Positions 42,886 through 51,827 of a stretch of DNA of 64,000 bases are shown here, one piece after another (the first letter of the stretch is position 1; each line of letters starts with the position of its first letter). The position numbers and the translations under genes are program-made. The stretch covers positions 1-64,000 of the forward strand of contig JAPDPR010000002.1 of NCBI GenBank assembly GCA_034506335.1. Reading direction: 5' to 3'. Below the pieces are notes generated by a model that worked only from the letters and a program-made list of their open reading frames with translations, was not told the origin of the DNA and ran no database searches. This DNA is from a candidate division KSB1 bacterium. Lineage in GTDB: Bacteria > Zhuqueibacterota > Zhuqueibacteria > JANLFK01 > Oleimicrobiaceae.

Positions 42886-43356
42886 TTATGAGGCATCTTC
42901 GGGGAAATCGCCTTCGGGCACATCCTCGCCCTCTGCCACCGGCCCTAGTTCTTCTCCTTTCACCTCCTCAGCAATCAGCTCACCTTCGGGCGCCTCCAGC
43001 GGTATAGGAGCGGCTGTTGGCGCGGTACCCATCTTCTCCTTTCTGAGCGCCTCAGCCTTGAGAGCCTGCTTGTCCAGCGCGATGGTCAAATAACGCAAGA
43101 TCGCCTCATTGAGTTGGTACTCGCGCTCCAGCGCGCGGATAATCGAGCCCTTCCCTGCGGAAAACCGAATGTGCACGTAGTAGCCGTACTGCCTCTTCTT
43201 GATCTCATAGGCCAGCCGTCTCTTCCCCCAGCGTTGCACCTCCAGGATTTGTCCGCCATTGACGGAAATGAACCGCTCGAACTTCTTGATGATTTCGTCG
43301 ATCTCCCCGCCTTTGAGCTGCGAGTCGATCACAAAGGTGGTTTCGTACTGCCTCAA
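42886..43356 (-). CDS. rpsF: 30S ribosomal protein S6 with acidic C-terminal tail
   Basis: 156 residues. LRQYETTFVIDSQLKGGEIDEIIKKFE, VQRWGKRRLAYEIKKRQYGYYV and REYQLNEAILRYLTIALDK are S6 features. The last 45 residues are a Glu/Pro tail (ELIAEEVKGEELGPVAEGED). S6 in E. coli also has a glutamate tail that is lengthened after translation, but here it is encoded. The start is TTG 43356, placed six bases after a strong AAGGAGGT; the open frame extends 26 residues further without family similarity. Confidence 0.95.
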   Translation of the reverse strand: MRQYETTFVIDSQLKGGEIDEIIKKFERFISVNGGQILEVQRWGKRRLAYEIKKRQYGYYVHIRFSAGKGSIIRALEREYQLNEAILRYLTIALDKQALKAEALRKEKMGTAPTAAPIPLEAPEGELIAEEVKGEELGPVAEGEDVPEGDFPEDAS

Positions 43357-43402
43357 ACTCTGTACCTCCTTGTCGTTAAGTGCAATGTATCCAGATATGC
43401 CA

Positions 43403-45436
43403 TCACACGAAAAGCGGCACGCACACCAGAGCAATGATGGACATCAGTTTGATGAGGATGTTGAGCGATGGGCCGGCCGTATCCTTGAAGGGGTCGCCAA
43501 CCGTGTCCCCTACGACGGACGCCTTGTGCGCGGGTGAACCTTTACCACCGAACTCGCCGGCCTCGATGTACTTCTTTGCATTATCCCATGCGCCACCCGC
43601 GTTTGCCATCAGGACAGCGAAGAGAAACCCTGTAACGATCGCCCCGGCCAGGAGGCCTCCCAGCGCCTCTGGCCCGAAAACTAAGCCCACCGCCAGTGGT
43701 GCCCCCACTGCCAAGGCCCCGGGCAGTACCATCTGTTGGAGGGCGCGACGAGTACTGATGTCCACACATCGCCGGTAGTCAGGCTTGGCCTTCCCCTCGC
43801 GCAGGCCCACGATTTCCCTGAACTGGCGGCGCACCTCCTTGACCATCTCATAACCAGCTTTGCCCACTGCATCCAAAGCAAGCGCGCAGAAGACCACAGG
43901 GAGCATGCCGCCGATGAACAGGCCGATGAGCGTCTCCGGATCCTGTAAGCTCATGGACAACTCAACACCCCGCGCCTTGAGGGCCTGACCGTAAGCCCAG
44001 AAGAGGGCAAAGGCTGTAAAAGCCGCCGAAGCAATAGCGAATCCTTTGCTGATTGCGGCGGTGGTATTACCCACACTGTCCAGGGCTTCGGAGCGCCGGC
44101 GCGCCTCTTCACCGAGCTTGGCCATCTGCGCCAAGCCGGCCGCATTATCCGTGACGGGACCGTAGCCATCCACCGACAACACGGCACCCAAGCTTGCCAA
44201 CAATCCCACGGCCACCATTCCCAACCCGTACAGCCCGCCGAAGCGATACGCGACAAAGATCGCCACTGCGGCGATGAGAATAGGGATGGCAGTGCTGAGC
44301 ATTCCCACCCCCAATCCCGCCAGGATGTTCATCGCGGCGCCGCTTTCCGCCGCTCGCGCAATCCCTCTGACCGGGCGATTTCGATCCGAGGTGTAATATT
44401 CGGTGCTCAACCCAATGAGCATGCCGCCCACAATGCCGGCCACAGTCGCATAGTAGACACCCACGTTGCCCAACTGCCACCGCACCAGGAAGTATCCACC
44501 CACTATCACCAACCCCACCGTTACCCACATGCCCGTGTTGAGAGCCATCCGGGCCTTGTGGGTCTGCTGCTGGAACGTGTCATCCCTGCCCTCGCGCCAG
44601 CGGACAAAAAGGGAGCCAATCAGGCTTGCAAGGATTCCCATTCCGGCAAAGAGAAGGGGCAGGGTCGCGCCCTTGGTGCCGTAAAGGCTGACGCCAATGG
44701 TCATAGCGCCGACGATGGAGGCGATGTTCGATTCAAAGAGGTCGGCGCCCATGCCAGCTATGTCGCCCACGTTATCGCCCACGTTGTCGGCGATCACCGC
44801 CGGGTTGCGCGGGTCGTCCTCCGGGATGTTTTCTTCCACCTTGCCCACAAGGTCGGCGCCCACGTCAGCCCCTTTTGTGTAAATGCCTCCCCCCACGCGT
44901 GCGAACAGCGCCACCGAGCTGGCGCCGAAACTGAACCCAGCCACGGTATTGACGACACCAGGCAGATCACCGCCCAACGCCCAATGCAGAACGGCCAGGG
45001 TCAGCACCAAGCCCAGGGCGCCCAACCCGACGATGGTGAACCCAAGGACGCTTCCGCCATTGAAAGCCACCCGTAGGGCACGCCCGATACTGTAGGTGGC
45101 TGCTTGCGCCGTAGGGGCGCTCGCCCGAGTCGCCGCGCGCATGCTGAGCCACCCTGCCAACCCAGAACAAAACGCCCCTACCAAGAATGCCCCCCCAGTG
45201 AGAGGCTTGATGAACACGGCCAGCAGCACGGTCGCGCCGATGACGAAAAAAGAGAGCCACGTGAGCTCCCGCCGCAAGAATGCCATGGCCCCATGTCTTA
45301 TGGCACTGGCGATCTCCACCACCTGCTGCGGCCCCATATCCTGTCGCCTCACGGCCAGGTCATAGACCCATGCAGCCACGAGGCCGATACCCCCGGTTGC
45401 CCCTACAAGCACCAACGTCAGCGTCCAGGCGTCCAC
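43403..45436 (-). CDS. hppA: Membrane-bound proton/sodium-pumping pyrophosphatase
   Basis: 677 residues with about 16 helices. It pumps H+ or Na+ using pyrophosphate. The substrate site shows DVGADLVGKVEENIPEDDPRNPAVIADNVGDNVGD and the late GDTVGDPFKDTAGPS motif. GNTTAAISKGFAIASAA has alanine where K+-independent pumps have lysine, so a K+-dependent type is expected. Which ion is pumped I cannot decide. Start is GTG 45436 with AAGGAGAG upstream. Confidence 0.96.
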   Translation of the reverse strand: MDAWTLTLVLVGATGGIGLVAAWVYDLAVRRQDMGPQQVVEIASAIRHGAMAFLRRELTWLSFFVIGATVLLAVFIKPLTGGAFLVGAFCSGLAGWLSMRAATRASAPTAQAATYSIGRALRVAFNGGSVLGFTIVGLGALGLVLTLAVLHWALGGDLPGVVNTVAGFSFGASSVALFARVGGGIYTKGADVGADLVGKVEENIPEDDPRNPAVIADNVGDNVGDIAGMGADLFESNIASIVGAMTIGVSLYGTKGATLPLLFAGMGILASLIGSLFVRWREGRDDTFQQQTHKARMALNTGMWVTVGLVIVGGYFLVRWQLGNVGVYYATVAGIVGGMLIGLSTEYYTSDRNRPVRGIARAAESGAAMNILAGLGVGMLSTAIPILIAAVAIFVAYRFGGLYGLGMVAVGLLASLGAVLSVDGYGPVTDNAAGLAQMAKLGEEARRRSEALDSVGNTTAAISKGFAIASAAFTAFALFWAYGQALKARGVELSMSLQDPETLIGLFIGGMLPVVFCALALDAVGKAGYEMVKEVRRQFREIVGLREGKAKPDYRRCVDISTRRALQQMVLPGALAVGAPLAVGLVFGPEALGGLLAGAIVTGFLFAVLMANAGGAWDNAKKYIEAGEFGGKGSPAHKASVVGDTVGDPFKDTAGPSLNILIKLMSIIALVCVPLFV

Positions 45437-45482
45437 TGGTTCGATCTCTCCTTGCTCGCTCTGCTCCGCACCACCGTGAACC

Positions 45483-46061
45483 CTAGTACTCTGGGTTGAA
45501 CTGGTTCATGGCCTCTGCGATCGAGGCGGTGACGAAGGTTAGACACGCTTCGACGGCGCGTTCGATCACACCCTGCAGTGCTTGCCACTCCTCCCGGCTA
45601 AATTTGGACAACACATAATCGACCATCTGTCCAGGCGGAAAATGGGCACCGAGACCTACGCGCAGACGCGCAAAATGTTCGGTACCGGTATGAGCGATGA
45701 CCGAAGCCACCCCGTTGTGCCCACCGTCGCTTCCCTTGGCTCGGAGCCGCAGTCGCCCAAAGGGGAGGTTGACGTCGTCGTGGACGATTAGGAGTGCCTC
45801 AGGCGGGAGCCTGTGCTGCCGCATCAAAGCAGCCACCGCCTGACCGCTGTTGTTCATGTAGGTGAGCGGCTTGGCCACTACCAACCCCACACTTTCCACC
45901 TCTGCCTGGGCCAAGACGTAGAGGCGGGTCTTGACCGAAAACCTGGCGCCCACCCGCTTGGCCAGTGCATCTGCTACCAGGAAGCCTACATTGTGGCGGG
46001 TCCTGGCATAGGTGCGGCCGGGGTTGCCCAACCCGATAACGGCCTTCGCCACCTCTCCCAT
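45483..46061 (-). CDS. pth: Peptidyl-tRNA hydrolase
   Basis: 192 residues, usual length. It frees peptides from tRNA that drops off the ribosome. IGLGNPGRTYARTRHNVGFLVADALA holds the catalytic histidine and asparagine, KPLTYMNNSGQAV and LIVHDDVNLPFGRLRLRAKGSDGGHNG follow. Directly after rplY (25-base gap), the usual ctc-pth order. Confidence 0.98.
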   Translation of the reverse strand: MGEVAKAVIGLGNPGRTYARTRHNVGFLVADALAKRVGARFSVKTRLYVLAQAEVESVGLVVAKPLTYMNNSGQAVAALMRQHRLPPEALLIVHDDVNLPFGRLRLRAKGSDGGHNGVASVIAHTGTEHFARLRVGLGAHFPPGQMVDYVLSKFSREEWQALQGVIERAVEACLTFVTASIAEAMNQFNPEY

Positions 46062-46086
46062 CTTCTCCCACGCAGCCCAGGAAGGG

Positions 46087-46713
46087 CTATTGCTCCTCCT
46101 TTTCGCCTCCCGCTTCTGCCTCCTCCTCGGCTGCCAGGGCTTCGGCTGCGGGCGCCTCAGCCACCTCGCGGGCCACCGTCGGGGCAGTAACCGACGCCAC
46201 CGACAAGGCCGGGTCGGTCAGGATATGCGCACGCTCAAGGACAATATCCCGCACGTGGATGGATTCGCCTACGGATAAATTGGACACATCAACGTCGATA
46301 TGTTCCGGGAGCTCATCAGGAAGTGCCTCAACCTCGATCTCGCGCAATACCTGCTGCAGAATGCCACCGCCTACCTTCACCCCTTGCGGCACACCAACCA
46401 GGCGCACCGGCACCATGATACTGACCTTCTGGTCCATCCTCACTCCCAGGAGGTCCACATGCACCGGCACGTCACGCAGCGGATCAAACTGCACCTCGCG
46501 AATCACGCACTTGACCCCCTTACCGTCGACTTGTGCGTCCACAATGTTGGCATCACTCTGGAGTACCGCACGCAGTGCCTTCTCTTCCACGGCTATCGGT
46601 ACCGAGTTCTCACCACCGATGTAGTAAATACCGGGGACCATCCCCCGTCGGCGGAGCTGCTTGGCTGCCTGTTTTCCAGTCTTGTCGCGCTTCTCACAAA
46701 TCAATGTAACCAT
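46087..46713 (-). CDS. rplY: 50S ribosomal protein L25 (CTC/TL5 form)
   Basis: 208 residues. The N-terminal L25 domain binds 5S rRNA (CEKRDKTGKQAAKQLRRRGMVPGIYYIGGEN), and the C-terminal TL5-type domain (HVDLLGVRMDQKVSIMVPV, LPDELPEHIDVDVSNLSVG) is followed by an Ala/Glu-rich tail. The two-domain form is found in CTC proteins. GGAG precedes the ATG; prs ends 39 bases upstream. Confidence 0.96.
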   Translation of the reverse strand: MVTLICEKRDKTGKQAAKQLRRRGMVPGIYYIGGENSVPIAVEEKALRAVLQSDANIVDAQVDGKGVKCVIREVQFDPLRDVPVHVDLLGVRMDQKVSIMVPVRLVGVPQGVKVGGGILQQVLREIEVEALPDELPEHIDVDVSNLSVGESIHVRDIVLERAHILTDPALSVASVTAPTVAREVAEAPAAEALAAEEEAEAGGEKEEQ

Positions 46714-46752
46714 CGTCGAGGCTCCATACGTAAAGTACCATTCCTCAATCCA

Positions 46753-47694
46753 TCAATTGACACTAAACAACTTGCTGATAGAATCCCCCTTATGGATGCG
46801 CTCGATCCCCTCGGCGAACACATCGGCCACGGAAATTACCCGCAGCTTATCAATGCGCTTTTCCGGCGGCAATGCGATAGTATCGGTCACCACCAAGAAC
46901 GTCAGGTCGGACGCCCGGATGTTATCGATAGCGGACCCCGATAAAACCGCGTGGGTGCAGAGCGCGTAGACCTCCTTGGCTCCCCGGTTCTTGAGAAATC
47001 TCGCAGACTCGCACAGTGTGTTGCCGGTGTCCACAATGTCATCTACGAGCATCACGTTCTTTCCTGCCACATCGCCGATAATAGTGTGGACTTCCGCCAC
47101 ATTCGGCCGCGGGCGGCGCTTGTCTACAACTGCCAAGGGCGCGTGGAGGCGACGGGCATACGCGCGCGCAATTTGGATGCCACCCACATCCGGCGACACA
47201 ATCACCAGGTCCGGAATGCGTAGGTTCTGCACGTACTTGCAGGCCACCATGGCGGAGTAGAGGTGATCTACAGGGATGTCGAAGAAGCCCTGGAGCTGCG
47301 GCGCATGCAGGTCCATGGTCAAGACGCGGTCAGCCCCGGCAGTGGTCAAGAGATTCGCCACGAGCTTGGCCGTAATGGCCACCCGCGGTTGGTCCTTGCG
47401 GTCCTGTCGTGCGTAGCCAAAGTAGGGGATGACCGCCGTAATGCGCTTAGCCGAAGCGCGTCGCGCCGCGTCGATCATCACTAACAACTCCATGAGATTC
47501 TCGGCAGGCGCGTTGGTGGGCTGAATCAGAAAGCAGTCGGCGCCGCGAATGTTCTCCTCGTACTTGACCCAAATTTCGCCGTCGCTGAAACGTTTGCGGG
47601 TGATTGCCCCGGGCTTGACACGAAGGCACCGACAAATCTTCTCCGCCAGCGGCACATTTGCTGAACCATAGAACACTTTCAACTTCTCGGGCAT
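46753..47694 (-). CDS. prs: Ribose-phosphate pyrophosphokinase
   Basis: 313 residues from ATG 47694 (MPEKLKVFYGSANVPL); the frame is open 19 residues further into the tRNA gene. It makes PRPP from ribose-5-phosphate and ATP. Segments: FSDGEIWVKYEENIRGADCFLIQ, YFGYARQDRKDQPRVAITAKLVANLL, VVSPDVGGIQIARAYA, and the PRPP loop MLVDDIVDTGNTLCES. ATP and allosteric site residues are kept. It stands 60 bases after the tRNA-Gln gene. Confidence 0.97.
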   Translation of the reverse strand: MPEKLKVFYGSANVPLAEKICRCLRVKPGAITRKRFSDGEIWVKYEENIRGADCFLIQPTNAPAENLMELLVMIDAARRASAKRITAVIPYFGYARQDRKDQPRVAITAKLVANLLTTAGADRVLTMDLHAPQLQGFFDIPVDHLYSAMVACKYVQNLRIPDLVIVSPDVGGIQIARAYARRLHAPLAVVDKRRPRPNVAEVHTIIGDVAGKNVMLVDDIVDTGNTLCESARFLKNRGAKEVYALCTHAVLSGSAIDNIRASDLTFLVVTDTIALPPEKRIDKLRVISVADVFAEGIERIHKGDSISKLFSVN

Positions 47695-47754
47695 ACCGGC
47701 GAGCTTCCTTTTCTCCAACGCCTTGTGACCTATCCTGTGCCGTTGCACCATTAG

Positions 47755-47826
47755 CTGGGGCGGGAGGATTCGAACCTCCGAATGCAGGAACCAAAGTCCT
47801 GTGTCTTACCGCTTGACGACGCCCCA
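47755..47826 (-). tRNA. tRNA-Gln (anticodon TTG)
   Basis: 72 nucleotides fold as a cloverleaf: acceptor arms TGGGGCG and CGCCCCA pair fully, the anticodon stem CAGGA/TCCTG encloses the loop CTTTGGT with anticodon TTG, and the T arm has GGTTCGAATCC. The 3' CCA is not encoded. It lies between spoVG and prs in the same direction. Confidence 0.97.
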
Positions 47827-47854
47827 GTAAGACTCCGTTCCACCTAGTCCACCG

Positions 47855-48154
47855 TCAACGCAGCTCCGGCGGAAGCTGGTCTTCGGTCAAACCTTTCTCT
47901 TCCATCAACTTCTTGCGATACACAGCCAGAACCGTCTTCTCGAGGTACTCCCGAAACTCGGGCGTGACGGGGTGGGCAATGTCGCGGTAGGTGCCGTCTT
48001 CAGCCTTGCGGCTGGGCATGCTCACAAAATAGCCCGTATTGCCGTGAATCACTTTCATACCCCGCACGACGAACACGTTGTCAAACGTGACGTTGACGAA
48101 CGCTTTCAGCCTCTCCTCCTCGCGGAGGGTAATTGAGACCTCGGTGATTTCCAT
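47855..48154 (-). CDS. spoVG: SpoVG family regulator
   Basis: 99 residues. The family start MEITEVSITLREEERLKAFVNVTFD and FVVRGMKVIHGNTGYFVSMPSRK are conserved nearly residue for residue; later RDIAHPVTPEFREYLEKTVLAVY. SpoVG is a small nucleic-acid-binding regulator of division and gene expression, known mainly from firmicutes but widespread. ATG 48154 has AGGAG at eight bases; more residues are open upstream but unsupported. It lies between ispE and tRNA-Gln/prs, the arrangement of many genomes. Confidence 0.95.
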   Translation of the reverse strand: MEITEVSITLREEERLKAFVNVTFDNVFVVRGMKVIHGNTGYFVSMPSRKAEDGTYRDIAHPVTPEFREYLEKTVLAVYRKKLMEEKGLTEDQLPPELR

Positions 48155-48218
48155 GTGTAGCTCCTGGGTGCCTCGTTCGCGGCCGCGACCGAATGCCACC
48201 CTCCCACGGAAGTGGATT

Positions 48219-49121
48219 CTACGCGGTGCTCAGCTGTTCGGCTATGGCCTTCGTAATACCCTCGCAACCCCATCTGATTGGTCGTACAACGAATGCGAGG
48301 GCCGACTTGGCCACCCTCAGTCGGGCCTGCAGGGCCCGATCTCGGCGCGCAAAGAGCCCAAACACAGCACCGCCGCTGCCTGATAAGCTACAATAGAAAC
48401 TCCCCTCCTGCGTCAGCTCTGCTTTGAGCGTGGCGATGGAAGGATAAGCGTCAAAAACGACTTGCTCAAAGTCGTTGCCCAAGATGCTCGGCCACCGCGC
48501 GCGGTCAGAGAGCTCCTCTGCAAGGCTTGAAAATGTACTACATTTCTGGCTCTTTGTCAAGTCAAATTTGGCCGCGCTGTAAGCCCATCTTGTAGATATT
48601 TCGACATTTGGCATTGCCACCACGCACCAGTAGTCATCAGACAGCGCCACCGGAGTCAAGCGCTCGCCTCGCCCTTCCCCTACTGCTGTGCCCCCCAGGA
48701 GGAAGAATGGCACGTCCGAGCCAAGCGTCGCTGCCAGGTCCATTAGTTCGGCTTGTTTCAGCCCTGTGCCCCAAAGCACGTTAAGTGCGGCCAGCACGAC
48801 CGCGGCATTGCTGCTGCCACCGCCCAGTCCTGCGCCTACAGGAATGCGCTTCCGCACGTTGATGCGGACGCCGTGGTGGCACCCGGTGGCTTGCTTGAGT
48901 GCCGCAGCCGCTCGCCAACAAAGGTTCTCTTCACCTTTTGCCACCGAGGGGTGGTCGCACAGCACCTCCAACTGATGCGGCTGCGTCTCCAGCACCAGTT
49001 CATCGGCCAACGACACCTGCTGGAAGATGGTCCAGATGTCATGGTAGCCGTCCGCCCGTTTTCCCAAAATGCGCAAGCCGAGGTTTATTTTGGCGTAGGA
49101 ACGCAGCCTGACTACTCGCAT
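48219..49121 (-). CDS. ispE: 4-diphosphocytidyl-2-C-methyl-D-erythritol kinase
   Basis: 300 residues. A GHMP kinase of the MEP isoprenoid pathway. LRSYAKINLGLRILGKRADGYHDI contains the catalytic lysine region, VGAGLGGGSSNAAVVLAALN is the ATP loop, and CSLSGSGGAVFGLFA the third motif. The ATG at 49121 lacks an obvious ribosome-binding site. It is followed by spoVG. The BMC terminator lies just before it. Confidence 0.96.
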   Translation of the reverse strand: MRVVRLRSYAKINLGLRILGKRADGYHDIWTIFQQVSLADELVLETQPHQLEVLCDHPSVAKGEENLCWRAAAALKQATGCHHGVRINVRKRIPVGAGLGGGSSNAAVVLAALNVLWGTGLKQAELMDLAATLGSDVPFFLLGGTAVGEGRGERLTPVALSDDYWCVVAMPNVEISTRWAYSAAKFDLTKSQKCSTFSSLAEELSDRARWPSILGNDFEQVVFDAYPSIATLKAELTQEGSFYCSLSGSGGAVFGLFARRDRALQARLRVAKSALAFVVRPIRWGCEGITKAIAEQLSTA

Positions 49122-49130
49122 GGTGCACAA

Positions 49131-49163
49131 TTGAAAAAGGCCTCACGGGACCGTGAAGCCTTG
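49131..49163 (-). terminator. Intrinsic terminator after the BMC-H shell genes
   Basis: Arms 49137-49148 and 49151-49162 pair with a single mismatch, and the minus strand continues with five T residues. It separates the shell gene pair from ispE. Confidence 0.8.
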
Positions 49164-49165
49164 TC

Positions 49166-49618
49166 TCACACGCCCAGGGCTCGCCGCAGCTCGGCGAGCA
49201 ATGTTTCCCTGTCTGCCCTTGAGACTGCCCTACCGTGAATAGTGACCCCTGGAGTTTCGCGCGCCAGCTGCCTGAGCTTGTGCACGGGCAGCTCCTCAAG
49301 CCGCTCTTTGGTCCAGGTACTGTCTGCCGCAGGAGGTGGCCCCTGGCTTTCATAGACGATCAGTTCTGTATCTGGATGCGGCCGCGGGATCACGTGCGTG
49401 GCAACCAGCTCTCCTACCCGCGCAGCAGCCGCCTGCCCGGCCGCTACGGCCGCGCGCACTGCTGCCACTTCGCCCACCACCTTTACCACCACCAGGCCAC
49501 CGGTGCTCAGCTCCTTACCCACCAGGCGCACACGCGCGGCTTTCACCATCGCGTCTGCCGCCTCGATGGCCCCCACAAGACCCCTAGTTTCGACCAAGCC
49601 TAAGGCTCGTTCATCCAT
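49166..49618 (-). CDS. BMC-H microcompartment shell protein with C-terminal helical extension
   Basis: About 150 residues. Residues 4-90 are a BMC-H domain ([49 protein letters not shown]) like PduA/EutM. The pore loop reads [11 protein letters not shown]. After a Pro/Ser-rich linker a 45-residue extension follows: [19 protein letters not shown] and [19 protein letters not shown], a two-helix pattern like SAP/Rho-N modules (inference). PduK and EutK also carry extra C-terminal parts, but of other types. It is 28 bases after the PduA-like gene, and the pair ends in a terminator. Confidence 0.9.
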   Translation of the reverse strand: MDERALGLVETRGLVGAIEAADAMVKAARVRLVGKELSTGGLVVVKVVGEVAAVRAAVAAGQAAAARVGELVATHVIPRPHPDTELIVYESQGPPPAADSTWTKERLEELPVHKLRQLARETPGVTIHGRAVSRADRETLLAELRRALGV

Positions 49619-49646
49619 GACCGTCACCGACGCTCGCGGTGGTCGA

Positions 49647-49943
49647 TTACTCAGTGACCTCCACGTTGGGGCGCTTGGGCAAAATCATCTCCACGTCTGC
49701 ATGTGGCCGCGGAATGACATGGACGGAAACCAGCTCCCCCACCTTTTCCGCTGCTGCCGCACCGGCATCCACTGCCGCCTTCACCGCCCCCACGTCGCCG
49801 CGGACCATCACCGTCACATAACCGCCGCCCACCTTCTCTTTGCCGATGAGCTGCACCTTAGCCGCCTTCACCATCGCATCTGCCGCTTCGATGGCACCCA
49901 CCAGGCCCTTGGTCTCGATCAATCCCAGGGCATCGAGCGTCAT
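49647..49943 (-). CDS. BMC-H microcompartment shell protein (PduA/EutM-like)
   Basis: 98 residues, the standard hexamer-forming BMC domain. [40 protein letters not shown], and [11 protein letters not shown] match PduA nearly along its length. The pore loop is [10 protein letters not shown], with glycine where PduA has the serine that lines the pore. ATG 49943 is chosen because GGAGGAG stands before it; nine more residues are open upstream. First gene of the shell pair, with a strong promoter about 50 bases upstream. Confidence 0.94.
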   Translation of the reverse strand: MTLDALGLIETKGLVGAIEAADAMVKAAKVQLIGKEKVGGGYVTVMVRGDVGAVKAAVDAGAAAAEKVGELVSVHVIPRPHADVEMILPKRPNVEVTE

Positions 49944-49991
49944 AGACTCCTCCGCTTGTTGCATCATCAACGTTCCACCGTGTCGCAGGCT

Positions 49992-50020
49992 AAGTTAAGA
50001 AATCTTTGCCTAATTGTCAA
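49992..50020 (-). promoter_or_regulatory. Promoter of the BMC-H shell gene pair
   Basis: Minus-strand TTGACA (perfect consensus) and TAACTT separated by 17 bases, in the 110-base gap after the peptidase gene. It gives a leader of about 45 bases. Confidence 0.65.
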
Positions 50021-50053
50021 CCCATTTTTCCTCCCACTCCCTCGGTAGTGAAG

Positions 50054-51742
50054 CTACGGTTTGGCGAACTGCTCGGCAAAATACGCTGCCGTGAGCGGCT
50101 GCCCAGTGGCCCTGGTGATGAGGTCATTCCAGTGGTACAGAGTCCCCGGCGCGAAGATGTGCTTCTTCAAGAAAACCCCCACTCTCCGCTCTCCCACGTA
50201 TCCAACCTCGCTGCCCGCTGGGCGCTTAAGGACTTTGCTCACCAGGCTGTGATGCAATTGAGAGGCCATGAGTTCACCCAGCATGTAGTTGTGGTAATAA
50301 ACAGGGGATGAGGAGAAGTGGATTTTGGCGGCCCAGTCTGGCGCATCCCTCCGCTCAGGCCGGTGAACCAACTGGTACCTCTCGACCAAATCCCACCATA
50401 AACGGTTGAGGTCTTGATCCGGATCGCGATACAGTTCCCGCTCGAAGTTGACCATCACCTGGCACCAGCGGCAGAAGACCAATTGTTTCAGCCGAGTACT
50501 CTCGTTCATGGCGTCCTGGATTGCCTCGCGCTGCTGGTCGCTAAGGCCCAACATCCCCTGAACCCACAACGGATTGAACGCCAAACGGCCAAAAAACTCT
50601 GCGATGCCCTCAGTGGTGAAGGCCTGGGCCGGTTCCCGCAGCACGTAGGGCAGCCGGCGGTCAATGTAGACGTCGTAGACAGCGTGCCCAAGCTCGTGGA
50701 GCATGGTATCCATCCAACGGGCGTCATTGCGCACGTTGGCCAGGACGCGCACGTCGCCCTCACGATCGATGTCGGTACAGAATGCATGTGGATTCTTCCC
50801 AGCCCTCTCATAGAGGTCGCTCCGTGCCAGCACTGAATCCACCTCTAGCCCTAACCCGGCAAAGAAGGTGCGTGCCAGCCGCACCACGTCTTGTTCCCGA
50901 TAGTAGCCGTCAATGTCGAACTCGTAAATCCGCGGTGCCTCTTGGAAAAACGGGTCGTGGTAATGCCATGGCCGTAGCTGCTCCGGGCTGAGGCCGTACT
51001 GGGCGGCCAAGATAGAGTCCACCTTGGCCTTGAGGCGGCGAAAAGGCTCGTCGGTCAACTCGGCCAGCTCTTGGAAAATGGTCACCAACCCTTCCTCGTC
51101 TAGTTCCGCCAGCTCCACCGCCATGGAGTAGTAGTTGGGGAAACCAAGGCGCCGTGCCGCCTCGTTGCGCAGCTTGACAAGACGAAGGAGGTCAGGCGCG
51201 ACCTTGCCACCCACCTCTTTGCCTGCCTCCCACGCCCGACGACGCTGCTCGCTATCGGTGGAGAGGCGCAGGATATCAGCAATGTCGTTGGTGCTGACAG
51301 GTTTACCGTCCATTACCGGCTGAAAGGTGTTAAAGGTCTCTTCCACTCTGGTGCTGAGGCGAGTGATCTCTTCGAGCAAGTCGGGAGGGATCTGGTTGGC
51401 GAGGTATTGGTTATAGAGCAACGTCACCTGGCGCGCTAAGCGCGGATCACGCACCTGCTTCGACTCTTTCAACGCCTTCACCTTGGCAAAGGCTGCGGTG
51501 TCCGACAGCACTCGCCGAAGAGCAAGCTGATATTCCGCGTACAGCTGGTACGAGGCCTGGTCACCGGTCACGTTGGCCTGCCAGTACGCCAAGTTCATGG
51601 CCTTTTCCAGCGGCTGTACCGCCTGCACGTGTGCCTCGATGAACGCGCGTGCTTCTCCGTCCAGTGTAGGGCGGCCACATCCAGCCGCCAACCCGATCAT
51701 GGCTCCGGCCATCATAAAGAGGACTCCCTTTTCTTTCCGCAT
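50054..51742 (-). CDS. Lipoprotein zinc metallopeptidase, M2 (ACE-like)/M3-like
   Basis: 562 residues. A signal with lipobox (MMAGAMIGLAAGCG) predicts lipid attachment. The catalytic motif is MLHELGHAVYDVYIDRR (HExxH) with the third ligand glutamate in AFTTEGIAEFFGR, the gluzincin pattern of M2 and M3 families. The all-helical chain (AMNLAYWQANVTGD, LRPWHYHDPFFQEAP) resembles bacterial M2 dipeptidyl carboxypeptidases somewhat more than M3. It likely trims short peptides in the periplasm. ATG 51742 has GGAGGT upstream; the frame is open 19 residues further. Confidence 0.85.
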   Translation of the reverse strand: MRKEKGVLFMMAGAMIGLAAGCGRPTLDGEARAFIEAHVQAVQPLEKAMNLAYWQANVTGDQASYQLYAEYQLALRRVLSDTAAFAKVKALKESKQVRDPRLARQVTLLYNQYLANQIPPDLLEEITRLSTRVEETFNTFQPVMDGKPVSTNDIADILRLSTDSEQRRRAWEAGKEVGGKVAPDLLRLVKLRNEAARRLGFPNYYSMAVELAELDEEGLVTIFQELAELTDEPFRRLKAKVDSILAAQYGLSPEQLRPWHYHDPFFQEAPRIYEFDIDGYYREQDVVRLARTFFAGLGLEVDSVLARSDLYERAGKNPHAFCTDIDREGDVRVLANVRNDARWMDTMLHELGHAVYDVYIDRRLPYVLREPAQAFTTEGIAEFFGRLAFNPLWVQGMLGLSDQQREAIQDAMNESTRLKQLVFCRWCQVMVNFERELYRDPDQDLNRLWWDLVERYQLVHRPERRDAPDWAAKIHFSSSPVYYHNYMLGELMASQLHHSLVSKVLKRPAGSEVGYVGERRVGVFLKKHIFAPGTLYHWNDLITRATGQPLTAAYFAEQFAKP

Positions 51743-51827
51743 AGAATTACCTCCACGGTGCCAGACCTTACCCACTTCTGCCGTCCACATCGCGGCCATG
51801 AGTAGACTGCGCGATGGTCCCTCCCCC

